This document shows positions 57,593 through 64,000 of a DNA stretch of 64,000 bases, in pieces (position 1 is the stretch's first letter; each line of letters begins with the position of its first letter). The translations under genes and the position numbers were made by a program. The stretch is taken from contig DYMU01000006.1 of the NCBI GenBank assembly GCA_020721445.1, positions 104,876 through 168,875 of the forward strand. The letters run 5' to 3'. The stretch is from Gemmobacter nectariphilus. GTDB lineage: Bacteria > Pseudomonadota > Alphaproteobacteria > Rhodobacterales > Rhodobacteraceae. The notes under the pieces are model-generated. The model saw nothing but the letters and a program-made list of their open reading frames with translations, had not been told where the DNA came from and did no database searches.

Positions 57593-58792
57593 ATGACCCA
57601 TATTCCCAAGGCCACCGTGGCCCCCGGCCCCCTGATCCTGTGCCTGGGTGGCGCGCTTTTGCTGTCAGCCTGCACCCCCACGACCGGCGGCAGGCCGCTT
57701 GGCGCGCTGGACTGGGATTTTCGCGGCGGCCCCGGCGTGCTGGACACCTCCGATGCCGCCCAGCAGGCCACCGAACGGCGGCCATCGCCCGATGCGCGCG
57801 GCGTGATCTCGTATCCCGGCTATCAGGTGGCAGTCGCCCGGCGCGGCGATACCGTGGCCTCGGTGGCGGCACGGGTTGGCATCGGGGCCGAGGAATTGGC
57901 CCGCTACAACGCCATCATCCCGACCGACCCGCTGCGCGATGGCGAAATCCTTGCCCTGCCCCGCCGGGTCGACGCCGGCGGCACGGTTTTTGCCGGCGGC
58001 GGTTCGCTCGCGGGGGCCGCGACTTCGCCGGTCGATGTGTCTTCCATCGCCACCACGGCGCTTGACCGCGTCGGCACACCCACACCGCCCGCCACCATCA
58101 CGCCGCGCGTGGGAGGCGAGCCGGTGCGCCATCAGGTCCGACGCGGCGAAACCGCGTTCTCGATCGCCCGCACCTACAATGTCTCGGCCAAGTCGCTGGG
58201 CGAATGGAACGGGCTTGGCCCCGATCTTGATGTGCGTGAAGGCCAGTATCTGATCATTCCGGTGGCCTCGGAGGCCGCGCCGCGCAGCACCCAGACCGCC
58301 GTCACCACCCCCGGCAGCGGCTCGCCCACGCCAACCCCGCCTTCGGCCACCAAACCGCTGCCCGCCGAAAAGCCCGCGCCCGCGGCGACCAAGCCGAAGG
58401 AAACCCCCGCCTCGCCCAATCTGGGCGCGCAGCGCAGCACCACATCCAAGATGATGATGCCGGTGCAAGGCGCGATCATCCGGCCCTATGCCAAGGGCCG
58501 CAATGACGGGATCGACATTTCCGCCCCTGCCGGAACCGCGGTCAAATCCGCCACCGACGGCACCGTGGCCGCCATCACCAAGGACACTGATCAGACCCCG
58601 ATCATCGTGATCCGCCACGCCGACAATCTGCTGACGGTCTATGCCGGGGTCGATGCGATCAGCGTGAAAAAGGGCGACAAGGTTGCCCGTGGCCAGACCA
58701 TCGCACAGGTCCGCGCGGCCACGCCGTCCTTCCTGCATTTCGAGGTGCGTCGTGGTGTCGACAGCGCCGATCCGGTCGGCTTTTTACAATAA
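57593..58792 (+). CDS. nlpD: NlpD-like lipoprotein with two LysM and a degenerate LytM/M23 domain
   Basis: 399 residues. Signal peptide with lipobox LLSAC (Cys 27), then two LysM domains (about 78-124 and 180-223), a Pro/Thr-rich linker and a C-terminal M23 domain (about 290-399). Zinc ligands normally found in active M23 enzymes appear missing: GRNDGID where HxGxD is expected, YAGVD for YGHL, and FLHFEVR for HLHFE. That pattern matches NlpD/EnvC-type amidase activators rather than active endopeptidases. It lies directly after surE-pcm. Confidence 0.85.
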   Translation: MTHIPKATVAPGPLILCLGGALLLSACTPTTGGRPLGALDWDFRGGPGVLDTSDAAQQATERRPSPDARGVISYPGYQVAVARRGDTVASVAARVGIGAEELARYNAIIPTDPLRDGEILALPRRVDAGGTVFAGGGSLAGAATSPVDVSSIATTALDRVGTPTPPATITPRVGGEPVRHQVRRGETAFSIARTYNVSAKSLGEWNGLGPDLDVREGQYLIIPVASEAAPRSTQTAVTTPGSGSPTPTPPSATKPLPAEKPAPAATKPKETPASPNLGAQRSTTSKMMMPVQGAIIRPYAKGRNDGIDISAPAGTAVKSATDGTVAAITKDTDQTPIIVIRHADNLLTVYAGVDAISVKKGDKVARGQTIAQVRAATPSFLHFEVRRGVDSADPVGFLQ

Positions 58793-58879
58793 TAGCAAAG
58801 ATTTGTGGCGCGGCCTTCATAAATGGCTGCGCCAGCCGTCACGGCGAAAGCGTCTGGCCAAAGCCTGCCACCCCGACCT

Positions 58880-58913
58880 TTCTCTTTCCGAAAATATCCC
58901 CGCCGGAGGCACC
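58880..58913 (-). repeat. Dispersed repeat, class A (minus orientation)
   Basis: Read on the minus strand: GCCTCCGGCGGGGATATTTTC, then GGAAAGAGAAAGG. It lies in the 218-base gap between convergent nlpD-like and sufA-like genes. Confidence 0.7.
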
Positions 58914-59010
58914 GCAGAGCCGGTTGGCCGCAGGCCAGAGGCGACAACACCTCTTGCGGCGCAGCCGCACCTCATCGGCTCGGCGCGAGCCAAGGCACCC
59001 AAGCGGCCAA

Positions 59011-59370
59011 TCAGGCGGCGGGGTCATCCTTGAACTTGATTGATTCGCCGCAACCGCAGGCCTCGGCCACATTGGGATTGCGGAACTTGAAACCGGCGTG
59101 CAGCAGATCAACCTCATAGTCGATCTCGGTGCCGATCAGGAACATCTGCGCCATCGGGGCAATCATCACCCGCGCGCCGTCCTGTTCCACCACAGCGTCC
59201 AGCGGGTTGACCTCGGCCACATAGTCCATGGTGTATTCCATGCCGGCACACCCGCCCTTCTTGACCCCGATCCGCAGGCCCTGACGGCCGTCCTTTTGCA
59301 TCAGCCGTGCGATCTGCGTCGCGGCGGCGGGGGTCATGGTCACAGCAGCTTTGCCGGGAATGCCGAGCAT
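59011..59370 (-). CDS. sufA: Iron-sulfur cluster assembly accessory protein (SufA/IscA type)
   Basis: A-type carrier, 119 residues, with the three cluster-ligand Cys residues in KKGGCAGMEY and ACGCGES. ATG at 59370; AAGGACGAC lies just upstream, and an alternative start exists at residue 12 (MTPAAATQ). It follows sufT by 69 bases. No sufBCDS genes are in the window, so this pair is separated from the main operon. Confidence 0.92.
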   Translation of the reverse strand: MLGIPGKAAVTMTPAAATQIARLMQKDGRQGLRIGVKKGGCAGMEYTMDYVAEVNPLDAVVEQDGARVMIAPMAQMFLIGTEIDYEVDLLHAGFKFRNPNVAEACGCGESIKFKDDPAA

Positions 59371-59439
59371 GGGCGTCGTCCTTGCGTTATCTGCTGCAAA
59401 TATATGTCCGATAGATGACTTTCTCAAGCCATGCCGGGG

Positions 59440-59799
59440 TCACATGAAGCCAAGTTCCAGCTTGGCTTCGTCGCTCATCATTTCCATGCCCCACATCGGC
59501 TCAAAGGTCATGGCGACATCGACCTGCTTGACGCCTGGCAATGGCTCGATCGCATCGGCCACCCAACCGGGCATTTCACCAGCCACCGGGCAACCGGGGG
59601 CGGTCAGGGTCATGATGATGGAAACGGCATTTTCGGCATCGATCTCGATCGTGTAGATCAGGCCAAGGTCGAAGATATTGACCGGTATTTCGGGGTCGAA
59701 CACCGAACGGCAGGCCTCGACCACGCTGTCATACAGCGGGTGGTCGGTGGAAGAGGGCTTGATAAGCGGGGTGCCCTCGACATGTGCTTCGCTGTTCAT
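59440..59799 (-). CDS. sufT: SUF system protein SufT (DUF59/MIP18 family)
   Basis: 119 residues with the DUF59 core (VVEACRSVFDPEIPVNIFDLGLIYTIEID through MTLTAPGCPVAGEMPG), involved in Fe-S maturation. The conserved Asp-Pro-Glu and single Cys are intact. A perfect TATAAT lies 27 bases upstream of the ATG with a small palindrome in the promoter spacer. Confidence 0.93.
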   Translation of the reverse strand: MNSEAHVEGTPLIKPSSTDHPLYDSVVEACRSVFDPEIPVNIFDLGLIYTIEIDAENAVSIIMTLTAPGCPVAGEMPGWVADAIEPLPGVKQVDVAMTFEPMWGMEMMSDEAKLELGFM

Positions 59800-59825
59800 T
59801 CCGACCTCATCCAGTTAGTTGAGGG

Positions 59826-59847
59826 ATTATATAGGGAATACCATTCC
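59826..59847 (-). promoter_or_regulatory. sufT promoter -10 with palindromic operator candidate
   Basis: Minus strand TATAAT (59826-59831), with GGAAT-ACC-ATTCC (59835-59847) directly upstream where a -35/-10 spacer would be. The -35 itself is poor. A repressor bound there would occlude RNA polymerase; iron or Fe-S regulation is plausible but unproven. Confidence 0.4.
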
Positions 59848-59998
59848 GTTCGTCCAGTGGCCTGAATACGGCTGGCGGCCAAGGCGGTCTGTCGCTGCCC
59901 GGCGGCGCCACGGTTCCCGGCAACGGCAGCCCAACCGGACCACCCGCCCCGTCTGCAAATGGAACGTGCAAGGTTGGCGGCGACGCGCCCCAAGACCG

Positions 59999-60835
59999 TC
60001 AGTCCCGGTGCGGGCGGGCCTCGGGCAGGCTGATGCGGGCGACCTGTTCTGCAATCGGGTCCATCGACAGCGGGTGCAACTCGGACCGGTGCGCGGCCGG
60101 ATCGCCCAGTTCCTGCCAGCGCCCACCCTTGTAGATCTCCAGCGCCGAGAACCCGGATTTATACCCCATCTTGCGGCTGCCGGGCACCCAATAGCCCAGA
60201 TAGACGTAAGGCAACCCCGCCTCGCGCGCGATCTCGACATGGTCAAGGATCAGATGCGTCCCAAGGCTGAGGTCCACCAAATCCGGGTCGTAAAAGCTGT
60301 AGACCATCGACAGGCCATCATCGAAAACGTCGGTCAGGCACACCGCGGCCAAGGTGCGGGCACGCTCGCCTTCGGTGCAGGGGCGGCTGTATTCGATGAC
60401 ACGGCTTTTGATCGGGGTTTCCTCGATCATCGCGGCAAATTCGAAGATATCCATGTCGGCCATGCCGCCATCGGCGTGGCGCGCATCCAGATAGCGCCGG
60501 AACAACGCGAACTGGTCTTCGGTCGCCCAAGGGCTGGTGGCGTTGCGCTTCAGATGCGCGGTCTTGCGCAGCACCCTGCGCTGGGTCCGGCTGGGCACGA
60601 AATCGGCCACCCTGATCCGCGCCGACAGACAGGCCGAGCATTCCGAACAGGACGGACGATACAGCACGTTCTGGCTGCGCCGGAACCCCTGTTTCGACAG
60701 GGTGTCATTCAGGCGCTGCGCATGTTCGCCTTGCAGCGCGGTGAACAATTTCCTTTCCATCCGCCCGTCAAGATACGGGCAGGGCTGAGGAGCCGTCACA
60801 TAGAATTGCGGCGCGATGGGAAGGGTGTGGCGCAT
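59999..60835 (-). CDS. bpt: Aspartate/glutamate leucyltransferase
   Basis: N-degron enzyme transferring Leu to proteins with N-terminal Asp or Glu, for ClpAP degradation. 278 residues, with [17 protein letters not shown] (Cys cluster) and [38 protein letters not shown], typical of Bpt and eukaryotic ATE1. The ATG at 60835 was chosen since homologues begin [14 protein letters not shown]. Annotated as arginyltransferase in some genomes. Confidence 0.92.
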   Translation of the reverse strand: MRHTLPIAPQFYVTAPQPCPYLDGRMERKLFTALQGEHAQRLNDTLSKQGFRRSQNVLYRPSCSECSACLSARIRVADFVPSRTQRRVLRKTAHLKRNATSPWATEDQFALFRRYLDARHADGGMADMDIFEFAAMIEETPIKSRVIEYSRPCTEGERARTLAAVCLTDVFDDGLSMVYSFYDPDLVDLSLGTHLILDHVEIAREAGLPYVYLGYWVPGSRKMGYKSGFSALEIYKGGRWQELGDPAAHRSELHPLSMDPIAEQVARISLPEARPHRD

Positions 60836-60956
60836 GGAAATCTGAATTAACGCTGATATAACGACGTTAGCAAGCCCCGCGTCATCCGCCAAGATGGCAT
60901 TTGAGACAAAGATTAATCAGCGGCACCCCGTTCATCAGCGGCACCGCGTCGGCCGC

Positions 60957-61418
60957 CTAGCGCTGCGCCGGACTGTTGATCGCCACCGACCCCAGCACAA
61001 GGTCGCTTAGACCCTGACCGCGCGACGACATCAGCATCAACCCTACCGACAAGACCTGCGGCAGCACAAAAGCCATCGACAGCGAATACCCCAAGGTGTG
61101 CAACAGCGCGGTGGCGGCGTCAAAACGCTGACCGTTGCGATCCAGAAACTCGATGTTCACCAGACGCATGCCCCAGGTCGCCGACCGCCCCGCCAGTGTG
61201 ACCCAGCGATAGACAAAGCCCACCACCAGATACAGCAAGGGCAGAAAGAACAGCGCCGTAAAGGCGGTGAACGGCACGATCACCGCAGTGACCAGACCGA
61301 TCAGCACCATGTCCAGCACCCAAGCCAGCAGGCGCTTGGACAAGACGCCGTCATAAAACGCTGCATGCCGCTCGGGGTCGGGCTGCATGTCTGTCATGAA
61401 AGGGTCTGCATTGGGCAT
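60957..61418 (-). CDS. RDD family membrane protein
   Basis: 153 residues with the RDD-type start KRLLAWVLDMVLIGLVTAVIV and three helices, plus WGMRLVNIEFLDRNGQR. Function unknown; relatives are ion exchangers or membrane chaperones. A direct repeat of ATCAGCGGCACC (60916 and 60934) lies just downstream. The ATG at 61418 has a weak AGGAT ribosome site. Confidence 0.85.
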   Translation of the reverse strand: MPNADPFMTDMQPDPERHAAFYDGVLSKRLLAWVLDMVLIGLVTAVIVPFTAFTALFFLPLLYLVVGFVYRWVTLAGRSATWGMRLVNIEFLDRNGQRFDAATALLHTLGYSLSMAFVLPQVLSVGLMLMSSRGQGLSDLVLGSVAINSPAQR

Positions 61419-61495
61419 CGGATGATCCTGTAAAATGCTTTGGCACGGGGTGGCACGGCCCCCATCGCAGGGGCCGGGCAAGATGGGTCTGGCGA

Positions 61496-61972
61496 TCAGT
61501 ATTCGCCACGCAGGCTGTCTTGCGCCGGGGCCGGGGCCGGGCTTGCCGCGGCTTTGGCGCGATCTTCCATGAAGGCGTCAAACTCCTGCTTGTCCTTGGC
61601 GTCGCGCAGACGTTGCAGGAACGACTCGAACGCCTCTTGTTCGTCTTCCAACCGGCGCAGCGTATCGGCCTTGTAGGCGTCGAACGCGGTGTTGCCAGAC
61701 GTGCGCCAAGCCGCGTGGCGTGACATCCCGTCGTGGCGGTGACGGCAGCCGAAGGATCGTCCTTTATACATGGTTTTGCTCCATTTGTTGGCATAGGTCA
61801 TATAGGCGACAAGGGCCAGCCCAACCGGCCAGAACAGGATGAACCCCACCACCATCGCGGCGATCCAGGCCTTGCGGCCCCGGCTGTCCAACCAGTCTTC
61901 GGCAGCGCGCAAACGCCCGGTCACACCGCCCAGCGATGACGCCTTGGCGGAAGTCTGTGCAGAATAGCTCAT
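61496..61972 (-). CDS. DUF2852 domain protein
   Basis: 158 residues: one membrane helix (about 35-60, AWIAAMVVGFILFWPVGLALVAYMTYANKW), then a charged helical tail (TLRRLEDEQEAFESFLQRLRDAKDKQEFDAFM) and a Pro/Ala end. Function unknown; DUF2852 is restricted to alphaproteobacteria as far as I know. Two large palindromes lie within 105 bases upstream. Confidence 0.85.
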   Translation of the reverse strand: MSYSAQTSAKASSLGGVTGRLRAAEDWLDSRGRKAWIAAMVVGFILFWPVGLALVAYMTYANKWSKTMYKGRSFGCRHRHDGMSRHAAWRTSGNTAFDAYKADTLRRLEDEQEAFESFLQRLRDAKDKQEFDAFMEDRAKAAASPAPAPAQDSLRGEY

Positions 61973-61997
61973 CGGTGTTTCTCCATCGTTGGCCGTC

Positions 61998-62018
61998 CAT
62001 GTGAATGCCCTTCACATG
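61998..62018. promoter_or_regulatory. 21-bp palindrome upstream of DUF2852 gene
   Basis: CATGTGAA-N5-TTCACATG, perfect eight-base arms, beginning 26 bases before the DUF2852 ATG. It resembles a CRP-type TGTGA...TCACA site but with seven bases between, one too many. Confidence 0.5.
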
Positions 62019-62051
62019 ACCCAAGATGCGTTTGGTCGGGCCGTGCTGCAA

Positions 62052-62085
62052 GGGGATATGTAAAACATTTTTACATTCCATCCCC
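62052..62085. promoter_or_regulatory. AT-rich palindrome in the DUF2852/tpiA divergent region
   Basis: ATGTAAAACATTTTTACAT (62058-62076) has perfect eight-base arms around CAT and is flanked by GGGGAT and ATCCCC, extending the stem with a three-base bulge. It stands out in GC-rich DNA, 86 bases from the DUF2852 start and 133 from tpiA. Confidence 0.5.
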
Positions 62086-62208
62086 AAGGCCGGTCGCGGG
62101 CGGGTCGGCGCGCTGCGGCCCGGCCCACCTGCGGGCTTTTGCCGCTTGTGTGATCGGGGCCGCTATCTATGATCGCGCGAGCACAAAAACCACGGGGAGA
62201 CACGGCTG

Positions 62209-62952
62209 ATGCGGAAACTGGCGGCGGGGAACTGGAAGATGAACGGGACAAGCGACAGCCTGTCCGAGGTGGTGGCGTTGCTGGCGGCCCTGCCCTCCCC
62301 GGCCTGCGACATGCTGCTGTGCCCGCCCGCCACGCTGCTGGCCCGCATGGCGCAACTGGCGCAAGGCACAGCGCTGCACGTCGGCGGGCAGGATTGCCAT
62401 GCCCAGACCGCAGGCGCGCATACCGGCGATATCTCGGCCGCGATGCTGGTTGATGCCGGGGCCAGCCATGTGATCGTCGGCCATTCCGAACGCCGCACCG
62501 ACCATTTTGAGACCGACGCCCAGGTGCTGGCCAAGGCCGCAGCCGCGCAGGTGGCGGGTCTGGTGGCCGTGGTCTGCGTGGGCGAGACCGAGGCCGAGCG
62601 CGATGCCGGGTCCACGCTGGAGGTAATCGGTGCCCAGATCGCCGGGTCGGTGCCCGCAGGGTCCAGCGCCACAAATCTGGTGCTGGCCTATGAACCGGTC
62701 TGGGCCATCGGCACCGGCCGCACCCCGACCATTGCCGAAATCGCCGAGGTGCATGCCTTTGTCCGCGCCCGTCTGACCGCGCGGATCGGCGCGCAGGCCG
62801 CCGGCGTGCGGCTGCTTTACGGCGGCTCGGTCAAGCCATCGAATGCCGCCGAGATCTTTGCCGTGCCACATGTCGATGGCGCGCTGGTCGGCGGGGCCAG
62901 CCTGAAGGCGGTGGATTTCGGCGCCATCGTCACCGCGCTGTCGCTGGCCTGA
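62209..62952 (+). CDS. tpiA: Triose-phosphate isomerase
   Basis: Glycolytic/gluconeogenic interconversion of DHAP and G3P. 247 residues with [12 protein letters not shown] (catalytic Lys), IVGHSERR (catalytic His), [15 protein letters not shown] (catalytic Glu) and [12 protein letters not shown]. Divergent from the DUF2852 gene. Confidence 0.97.
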   Translation: MRKLAAGNWKMNGTSDSLSEVVALLAALPSPACDMLLCPPATLLARMAQLAQGTALHVGGQDCHAQTAGAHTGDISAAMLVDAGASHVIVGHSERRTDHFETDAQVLAKAAAAQVAGLVAVVCVGETEAERDAGSTLEVIGAQIAGSVPAGSSATNLVLAYEPVWAIGTGRTPTIAEIAEVHAFVRARLTARIGAQAAGVRLLYGGSVKPSNAAEIFAVPHVDGALVGGASLKAVDFGAIVTALSLA

Positions 62953-63103
62953 TCGCATCGGGGCAGCCTCGCACATGGTGGGGCAGAGTCTGTCGGAACT
63001 GAACCGATGACAGGCCAAAGCCTGCACAGCCGTCCGGCACCGCCGGGCTGGCGTTGCAGCTTTGCCCTGCATCACCGTGCCACAGAGTGTTTTTGGCCCT
63101 GCC

Positions 63104-63122
63104 CATGTTACGTGGTAACATG
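63104..63122. promoter_or_regulatory. Palindrome upstream of the LprI-like gene
   Basis: CATGTTACGTGGTAACATG: perfect eight-base arms around GTG, 80 bases before the ATG. No regulator is adjacent. Confidence 0.5.
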
Positions 63123-63201
63123 TGCCTGTCCTTCGGGTGCCTCACGCGGCTGGACTGCGGGCGGTTGACGCCCCGTCCTGTCCTGTCTTTCGTTCGGGAT
63201 C

Positions 63202-63720
63202 ATGACCATGCACAAATTCGTTTTCTTGCTGGCTTTGCTGGCCGCCAGTTCTGCATCTGCCAAGGGCATCGGCTTTTCACCCGAGGCAACCGAAAGCTGT
63301 CTGGCAAAAGCCGAAGGATCGGCGGCGCGAGCGGCCTGCATCGGCAAATCGGCCGAGGCCTGCTACGCCGCCGTGCGCAATCGCAGCGAAGTCGATGAGG
63401 CAACCTGCCTCAATTCCGAAACCGAATGGTGGCGCGACCGGATGGACGCAGCCTATGCCGCGGCGGAAAAGCGGGCCGCGATGTCGGACATCGAATTCGC
63501 CCAGGCCATCGCCCAAGGCAGCCCCAAGATGGTTGACGATCTGGCCCTGATGCATGCGGCCTGGAAAGACTGGAGCGAAAAGCGCTGCTTTTATGCCGCA
63601 GATGGCCGCCGGGGCAAGGATGACCGCTCGGTCGTGGCCAGCCGCTGCATGATGCAGCAGACCGCGACGCAAACCCTGCTGCTGGAAGACGCCGCCTCCA
63701 AGCGCGCCCCCAAGCCATGA
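63202..63720 (+). CDS. LprI-like secreted protein (DUF1311 family)
   Basis: 172 residues with a signal peptide (MTMHKFVFLLALLAASSASAK) and a Cys-rich mature part (about six Cys) containing CLNSETEWWRDRMDAAYAAAEKRA and a downstream W-SEKRCFYAADGRRG, which is the pattern of LprI/DUF1311 lysozyme-inhibitor-like proteins. The inhibitory role is by family only. A second ATG two codons later is possible. No partner gene is visible. Confidence 0.8.
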   Translation: MTMHKFVFLLALLAASSASAKGIGFSPEATESCLAKAEGSAARAACIGKSAEACYAAVRNRSEVDEATCLNSETEWWRDRMDAAYAAAEKRAAMSDIEFAQAIAQGSPKMVDDLALMHAAWKDWSEKRCFYAADGRRGKDDRSVVASRCMMQQTATQTLLLEDAASKRAPKP

Positions 63721-64000
63721 TGGTTCGGTGTGGGGGCGGGATCCAACGCCCCCGCCCCAGCATGGCCGCCCTGCCCGGCATTTGCCGACCCTGTCCGAAA
63801 ACCCCGCGGTCCCAGCGGCTTCGTGGCCACTAACCATACGCCCCGCCGCAAGACGGCGGCGCTTCAGGACGGCGAAACTCCAGAAAAACGGTGACCGAAG
63901 ACGGCGGTAAGCGGCATCAACGCCGATGCGCTTGGCGCCGATGCGACGTAAGCGCCACACCACTCCCCTATGCGGCGAGGGTTGACGGTTGCTTGAAGCG
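63721..64000. other. Gene-free 3' end of the window
   Basis: A hairpin GGGGGCG/CGCCCCC (63732-63753) without a T run follows the LprI-like stop. The remainder shows no convincing gene on either strand; a gene could begin beyond the window. Confidence 0.4.

Noticed and set aside
57593..58792. Active M23 endopeptidase
   Set aside because: Expected zinc ligands are missing in the C-terminal domain.
59800..59993. Short open frame on the minus strand upstream of sufT
   Set aside because: It overlaps the sufT start and promoter, has no ribosome site and looks like random GC-rich coding.
61998..62018. Canonical CRP site
   Set aside because: The TGTGA and TCACA halves are separated by seven, not six, bases.
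62058..62076. PpsR/CrtJ site (TGT-N12-ACA)
   Set aside because: Spacing between TGT and ACA is eleven and no photosynthesis genes are nearby.

Overview
This is a 64 kb stretch of GC-rich chromosome from an alphaproteobacterium, most likely a member of the Rhodobacteraceae. The gene orders and protein styles fit that family: pyrH-frr-uppS-cdsA-dxr-rseP-bamA-skp, lptF-lptG-lptD-surA-pdxA-rsmA, yajC-secD-secF next to serS, surE-pcm-nlpD, class II DAHP synthase, aspartate/glutamate leucyltransferase, DUF4167, DUF2852 and PAS_5 proteins. Almost everything is core housekeeping. I see no insertion sequence, prophage, CRISPR array, toxin-antitoxin pair, rRNA or obvious genomic island. The genus is not determinable by reading alone.

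Layout. 10-8962 (minus): envelope and isoprenoid operon, from UMP kinase and ribosome recycling factor through undecaprenyl-PP synthase, CdsA, Dxr and RseP to BamA and Skp, with an unannotated-looking 45-residue membrane protein between rseP and bamA. 9103-10906 (plus): miaA and an AraC regulator separated by an inverted pair of DnaA-box-like sites. 11138-17327 (plus): a complete peptide-type ABC importer (Tat-exported binding protein, two permeases, one double ATPase). 17382-20747 (minus): Mth938-like protein, SecF, SecD, YajC. 20984-26170 (plus): SerS, a TspO-like membrane protein, an ABC-F ATPase, MarC and a membrane-anchored retropepsin. 26317-28251 (minus): HolC and PepA. 28422-36083 (plus): LPS-export and outer-membrane maturation operon running into pdxA and rsmA. 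36162-39164 (minus): DUF4167, PrmC and PrfA. 39412-47436: AI-2E-type permease, DUF1499, agmatinase-like, M20 amidohydrolase, MazG, a lone Fe3+-binding protein, nucleoside hydrolase and PhoR-like kinase. 47618-50043: a small unknown protein, then gamma-carbonic anhydrase, Gmk and YicC. 50287-53781: PAS_5 protein, DAHP synthase, GlxA-type regulator and tRNA-Asp. 54119-58792: polysaccharide deacetylase, pirin, SurE, Pcm and NlpD-like. 59011-63720: SufA-like and SufT, Bpt, RDD, DUF2852, TpiA and an LprI-like protein.

Functionally the window is dominated by envelope biogenesis: BamA, Skp, SurA-like, LptD/F/G, RseP, SecDF-YajC, UppS, CdsA and NlpD. Translation quality and termination is the second theme (Frr, PrfA with its methylase PrmC, RsmA, MiaA, SerS, Bpt, tRNA-Asp).

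The most unexplained signals are non-coding. There are eight copies of a short dispersed repeat (GC-rich inverted core, then TATTT, then a purine-rich tail) at gene borders. There is also a five-copy 15-bp array in the prfA/permease divergent region, a three-copy 13-bp array upstream of pepA, and several well-formed palindromes that look like operators. Coordinates of starts were adjusted by Shine-Dalgarno spacing and overlap with the previous stop; all functional calls rest on motif reading and memory of families, not on database searches.
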